Positions 6,854 through 9,843 of a DNA stretch of 9,843 nucleotides are shown piece after piece; position 1 is the stretch's first letter; each line of letters starts with the position of its first letter. The DNA is from DATIRA01 sp964553405 (GTDB taxonomy: Bacteria > Pseudomonadota > Gammaproteobacteria > Steroidobacterales > Steroidobacteraceae). The stretch is taken from NCBI GenBank assembly GCA_964553405.1, contig CAZKLS010000100.1, positions 1 through 9,843 on the forward strand. Reading direction: 5' to 3'. The notes under the pieces were generated by a model that did not search any database, was not told the origin of the DNA, and was given only the letters and a program-made list of their open reading frames with translations. The position numbers and the translations under genes were made by a program.

Positions 6854-9127
6854 TTGCTTCTGACCGCTGTCGGCGTGTTTGCGGGCTGCGTCGTGCCGTT
6901 GCTGCTGCCCCGGCTGGCCGCGCCCGGGCTGCTGATCGCCACGGCCTGCCTGCTCGCGACGACGGCTCTCGCGTTGCGGCTGCGCCCGCTGCTCGCCGTT
7001 GCGGTCGGCCTGCTGCTCGGCTGGCATGAGCTCGATTCCCGGCTCGCCGATCGTCTCGATCCCGCTCTCGAGGGCGTCACGCTCACCGTGCGCGGGCAGG
7101 TGGTCTCGGTGCCGATGGCCGCCGGGGAGGGGATACGCTTCCGGTTCGAACCCGAGCACCCTGCCGGTCTGCCGCGGCTCATCGAGCTGACCTGGTACGA
7201 CGCGCCAGCCGTGCCGCTGCCTGCGGAACGGCTCGAGCTCGAGCTCAGGCTGCGGCGTCCGCGGGGCTTCGGGAATCCCGGTGGGACAGACTACGCGGCT
7301 CGCATGCTGAGGCTCGGTGTCGGCGCGGCCGGTTACGTTCGCGACGGCCGCAGCCTTGGGCGGCGTCAGTCGGACCTGTGGCGCCAGCCGCTGGCTGCAG
7401 CCCGCGGCGGCATCGCATCGTCGATCCGTGGCGCGCTGGGCGAGCGTCCGGCGACCGGCATCGTGCTCGGGCTCGCGGTCGGCCTGCAGGAGGCGATCTC
7501 GCGCGAGCAGTGGCAGGTCCTGGCGGCAACCGGGACGAGCCACCTGATGGCGATCTCGGGGATGCACGTCGGCATGGTCGGCGCACTGGCGGCGCTGGTC
7601 GCGGCGGCGATCCAGCGGCGGCGGCAGCGCAGCGGGGCGCAGGCCGCGACGCGCGACGTCGCGGTGATCGCCGGCGCGTGCACCGCGCTCGGTTATGCGC
7701 TGCTTGCCGGGTGGTCCATCCCGACGCAGCGCACGGCGATCATGATCGCGAGCGCCGCGCTCGCGCTCGGCTCGCGTCGCTGCACGAGCGGGACGGACAT
7801 CCTGGCGCTGGCAGCGATCGTGGTGCTGATCATCGATCCGCTGGCACCGATGTCGGTGGGCTTCTGGCTCTCGTTCGGCGCCGTCGGCCTGCTGCTGGCC
7901 GCGACCGGCGGCTTCCTGGCCGATGGCGGAATCCTGCGCGGCTACCTCCGCTCGCAGCTCGCCGTCAGCTTCGGCCTGATCCCGGTCCTGCTCGGCGCTT
8001 TCGGTCACTTCTCGCTCGTCTCCATCGTCGTGAACCTGCTGGCCATACCGCTCTACACGCTCTGCGTCGTGCCGACGATCCTCTGCGGCACGGCCCTGCT
8101 CGCGCTGCTGCCGCCGTTCGGCGAGTTGCTGCTGGAAGTGGCGGCCTGGCTCGTCGAGACGAGCTGGATCGCGCTCGAGTGGGCCGGCGGCGTGCCGTTC
8201 GCCACATGGGGCGTGGCGGAGTTGCCGCCGCACGCCTGGATCGCCATCGTCGCGGCCGCGCTCGGGATGCTGCTGCCGTTGCAACGGACCGGGCGCATCG
8301 CGGCCGCCGCGCTGCTGATCGCCGCCTGCGCCTGGCGGCCGCAGCCGCTCGCCGCGGGGACGTTCCGGCTGACGCTGCTCGACGTGGGGCAGGGCCTGTC
8401 GGCCGTCGTGCAGACCCGGGACCACGTGCTGGTCTATGACGCCGGACCCGCGTTTCGAAGCGGTGTCGACGCGGCGGCGCTGGTCGTGCTTCCGTACCTG
8501 CGGGCCCGGGGTATCCGTCGCGTCGACGTGCTGGCGCTGAGCCACGACGACGCCGACCACACCGGGGGCGGTCGGACCCTGCTCGAGCAGATCAAGATCG
8601 GAGCGGTGATCTCGAGCGGCCCGGTCAGCGGTCTGGACGCGGAGATCAGCGAGTGCCAGGGCGGGACGGGCTGGAACTGGGACGGCGTGCGCTTCGAGTG
8701 GCTGGATCGGCGGATCGAAGCCGGATCGAGCGACAACGACCGCTCCTGCGTGCTCAGTGTGTCGAACGGCGGGCGCACGGTGCTGCTCACCGGCGACATC
8801 GGACGAGCGGCGGAGGCGGCGCTGCTCGAGCGCGGCTCGTTGAACCGCACCGACGTCGTCGTCGCCGCCCACCACGGCAGTCGCAGCTCCTCGAGCGCGC
8901 AGTTCGTCGCGGCGACTTCGCCGCGCTGGGTGCTGTTCGCGGTCGGCCACCGCAATCGCTGGGGTTTTCCGGCGCCAGACGTCGTCGCACGCTGGCGGAA
9001 CGCCGGTGCCGAGCCGATGGAAACGGCCGCCCACGGCGCGATCGAGTTCATCGTGCCTCCGGTCGGTCCGATTCCCGAGCCCGATTCCTGGCGGCTGCAG
9101 AACCGTCGGCCCTGGCGCGATCCGTGA
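6854..9127 (+). CDS. comEC: ComEC/Rec2 family DNA internalization protein
   Basis: ComEC is the inner-membrane channel through which single-stranded DNA enters the cytoplasm during natural transformation. The 757-residue product has the full family plan: N-terminal helices (about 1-56) and a soluble OB-like segment (VTLTVRGQVVSVP onward). The Competence membrane domain carries GTSHLMAISGMHVG near 226-239, followed by many helices up to about 500. A C-terminal metallo-beta-lactamase-like domain begins LTLLDVGQG near 506. Its metal-site motifs are intact: HDDADH at 564-569, NDRSCVLSV, LLTGD near 644 and AAHHGS near 671-676, so a working nuclease-like domain is plausible. No ATG is usable upstream of the first helix, and the frame is closed at 6782. 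TTG at 6854 is supported by GAGG 8 bases upstream. It lies downstream of lolD on the same strand, a common gammaproteobacterial arrangement. Presence of comEC alone does not prove competence. Confidence 0.95.
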   Translation: MLLTAVGVFAGCVVPLLLPRLAAPGLLIATACLLATTALALRLRPLLAVAVGLLLGWHELDSRLADRLDPALEGVTLTVRGQVVSVPMAAGEGIRFRFEPEHPAGLPRLIELTWYDAPAVPLPAERLELELRLRRPRGFGNPGGTDYAARMLRLGVGAAGYVRDGRSLGRRQSDLWRQPLAAARGGIASSIRGALGERPATGIVLGLAVGLQEAISREQWQVLAATGTSHLMAISGMHVGMVGALAALVAAAIQRRRQRSGAQAATRDVAVIAGACTALGYALLAGWSIPTQRTAIMIASAALALGSRRCTSGTDILALAAIVVLIIDPLAPMSVGFWLSFGAVGLLLAATGGFLADGGILRGYLRSQLAVSFGLIPVLLGAFGHFSLVSIVVNLLAIPLYTLCVVPTILCGTALLALLPPFGELLLEVAAWLVETSWIALEWAGGVPFATWGVAELPPHAWIAIVAAALGMLLPLQRTGRIAAAALLIAACAWRPQPLAAGTFRLTLLDVGQGLSAVVQTRDHVLVYDAGPAFRSGVDAAALVVLPYLRARGIRRVDVLALSHDDADHTGGGRTLLEQIKIGAVISSGPVSGLDAEISECQGGTGWNWDGVRFEWLDRRIEAGSSDNDRSCVLSVSNGGRTVLLTGDIGRAAEAALLERGSLNRTDVVVAAHHGSRSSSSAQFVAATSPRWVLFAVGHRNRWGFPAPDVVARWRNAGAEPMETAAHGAIEFIVPPVGPIPEPDSWRLQNRRPWRDP

Positions 9128-9133
9128 AACGCG

Positions 9134-9164
9134 TTGGGCGGCCCGGCTGCTCATGAAGTATCAT
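9134..9164 (+). promoter_or_regulatory. Weak candidate promoter before the exbB-like gene
   Basis: TTGGGC (9134-9139) and TATCAT (9159-9164) lie 19 bases apart in the 72-base gap after comEC. TATCAT is the only AT-rich hexamer of the gap and a fair -10 box, but the spacing is long and the -35 match is poor. It could give the exbB-exbD-lpxK-type genes expression independent of comEC. Confidence 0.25.
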
Positions 9165-9199
9165 CCGGCGCGTCCAGGCGAGGAGACCGGACCCGCGCA

Positions 9200-9841
9200 A
9201 TGTTTGAGATAGTCACGGCCGGCGGCATCGTGATGGCGCCGATAATCCTGTGCTCGATCCTGGCGCTGGCGATCATCCTCGAGCGGTTCTGGACCTTGCG
9301 CGAGCAGCGCGTCGTCCCGGCCGAGCTCACGGACAAGGTCTGGCAATGGGTCGAGAACCGCAGCCTGTCTGACAAGCAGATCATGGCGCTTGAGCAGCAT
9401 TCGCCGCTCGGGCGCGTGCTGGCCGCCGGACTCGCGAACCGGCACCGCGATCGGGCGGTGATGATCGAGGCCATCGAGGACGCGGGCCGGCACGTGACCC
9501 ACGACCTGGAGCGCTACCTGAACATGCTCGGCACGATCGCCGCGATCTCGCCGCTGCTCGGGCTGCTCGGCACCGTCACCGGCATGATCCGTACGTTCAA
9601 GGCGATCACGGTCGCCGGCGTCGGTAATCCTGCGGCCATGGCTGGCGGCATCGCCGAGGCGCTGCTGACGACCGCGGCGGGCCTGCTGGTCGCGATCCCG
9701 GCCCTGGTCGCCTACCGGTACCTTCGTGGGCGCGTCGATGCCCACGTGATCCAGATGGAGAAGGAATCGATCAAGCTGGTGCAGGCGATCGACCGGGCCA
9801 GCGGCACGCAGTCCGGCCGGCTCGCGGAAGCGGCGGCGTGA
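9200..9841 (+). CDS. exbB: MotA/TolQ/ExbB family proton channel subunit
   Basis: The 213-residue inner-membrane protein belongs to the family that uses the proton gradient to energise outer-membrane processes through an ExbD/TolR partner. A first helix spans about 8-27 (IVMAPIILCSILALAIILERF), followed by a cytoplasmic stretch (about 30-105). Two helices then cover about 108-131 (LGTIAAISPLLGLLGTVTGMI, the core motif) and about 150-173 (GIAEALLTTAAGLLVAIPALVAY). A C-terminal helical tail ends at TGA 9839-9841. Length fits ExbB/TolQ types of about 210-240 residues. The ATG at 9200 is chosen because MFEIVTAGG starts the family homology; AGGAG at 9181 is 14 bases away, rather far. A reading from TTG 9134 would add an unlikely tail. 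An exbD-like gene is expected just past the window. Its location near lol and comEC suggests the TolQ-type gene before lipid A genes, not tonB-exbBD proper; the symbol is tentative. Confidence 0.9.
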   Translation: MFEIVTAGGIVMAPIILCSILALAIILERFWTLREQRVVPAELTDKVWQWVENRSLSDKQIMALEQHSPLGRVLAAGLANRHRDRAVMIEAIEDAGRHVTHDLERYLNMLGTIAAISPLLGLLGTVTGMIRTFKAITVAGVGNPAAMAGGIAEALLTTAAGLLVAIPALVAYRYLRGRVDAHVIQMEKESIKLVQAIDRASGTQSGRLAEAAA

Positions 9842-9843
9842 GG

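Noticed and set aside
6803..9154. 783-residue minus-strand open frame opposite comEC
   Set aside because: It is rich in Arg, Gln, His and Asp with no domain motif, and mirrors comEC codons in GC-rich DNA. comEC on the plus strand shows all family motifs.

Overview
This is a GC-rich bacterial chromosomal segment. Its gene content and order (mfd, a small secreted protein, a lol lipoprotein-release operon, comEC, exbB/tolQ-like) match the housekeeping cell-envelope neighbourhood of Gammaproteobacteria. In Pseudomonas and Xanthomonas relatives, lol genes are likewise followed by comEC, exbB/exbD, msbA/lpxK and kdsB. I cannot name the genus. The composition and the permease-permease-ATPase order would suit a Xanthomonadales-, Nevskiales- or Chromatiales-like lineage, which is inference only. 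No RNA genes, mobile elements, CRISPR arrays or phage genes are visible.

Layout. Positions 1-2914 (minus strand) hold mfd, the transcription-repair coupling factor, cut by the left window edge so that its C-terminal domain is missing. Positions 2915-3063 are an intergenic stretch: an AT-rich island with a perfect 8-bp-arm palindrome lies next to mfd, and two short GC hairpins lie next to the neighbouring gene. Positions 3064-3363 (minus) encode a 99-residue protein with a signal peptide and no assigned function. Positions 3364-3568 are a divergent promoter region. From 3569 to the right edge everything runs on the plus strand: two tandem paralogous LolC/E-family permeases (3569-4816 and 4813-6075), the LolD ATPase (6068-6751), the ComEC/Rec2 DNA-uptake channel (6854-9127) and a MotA/TolQ/ExbB proton-channel subunit (9200-9841).

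How they work together. The two permeases and LolD overlap by 4 and 8 bases and should be co-translated to make the inner-membrane ABC machine that hands mature lipoproteins to the chaperone LolA. comEC follows after 102 bases with a probable TTG start whose ribosome site lies in an inverted repeat. The exbB-like gene follows after 72 bases and probably pairs with an exbD-like gene just beyond the window. The small secreted protein is divergently oriented from the lol operon.

Overall this is an ordinary, well-conserved region. The points worth a second look are the uncharacterised small periplasmic protein, the palindrome in the mfd promoter region, the possible hairpin control of comEC, and the unequal conservation of the LolA-binding hook between the two permeases. 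I found no convincing new multi-gene system.
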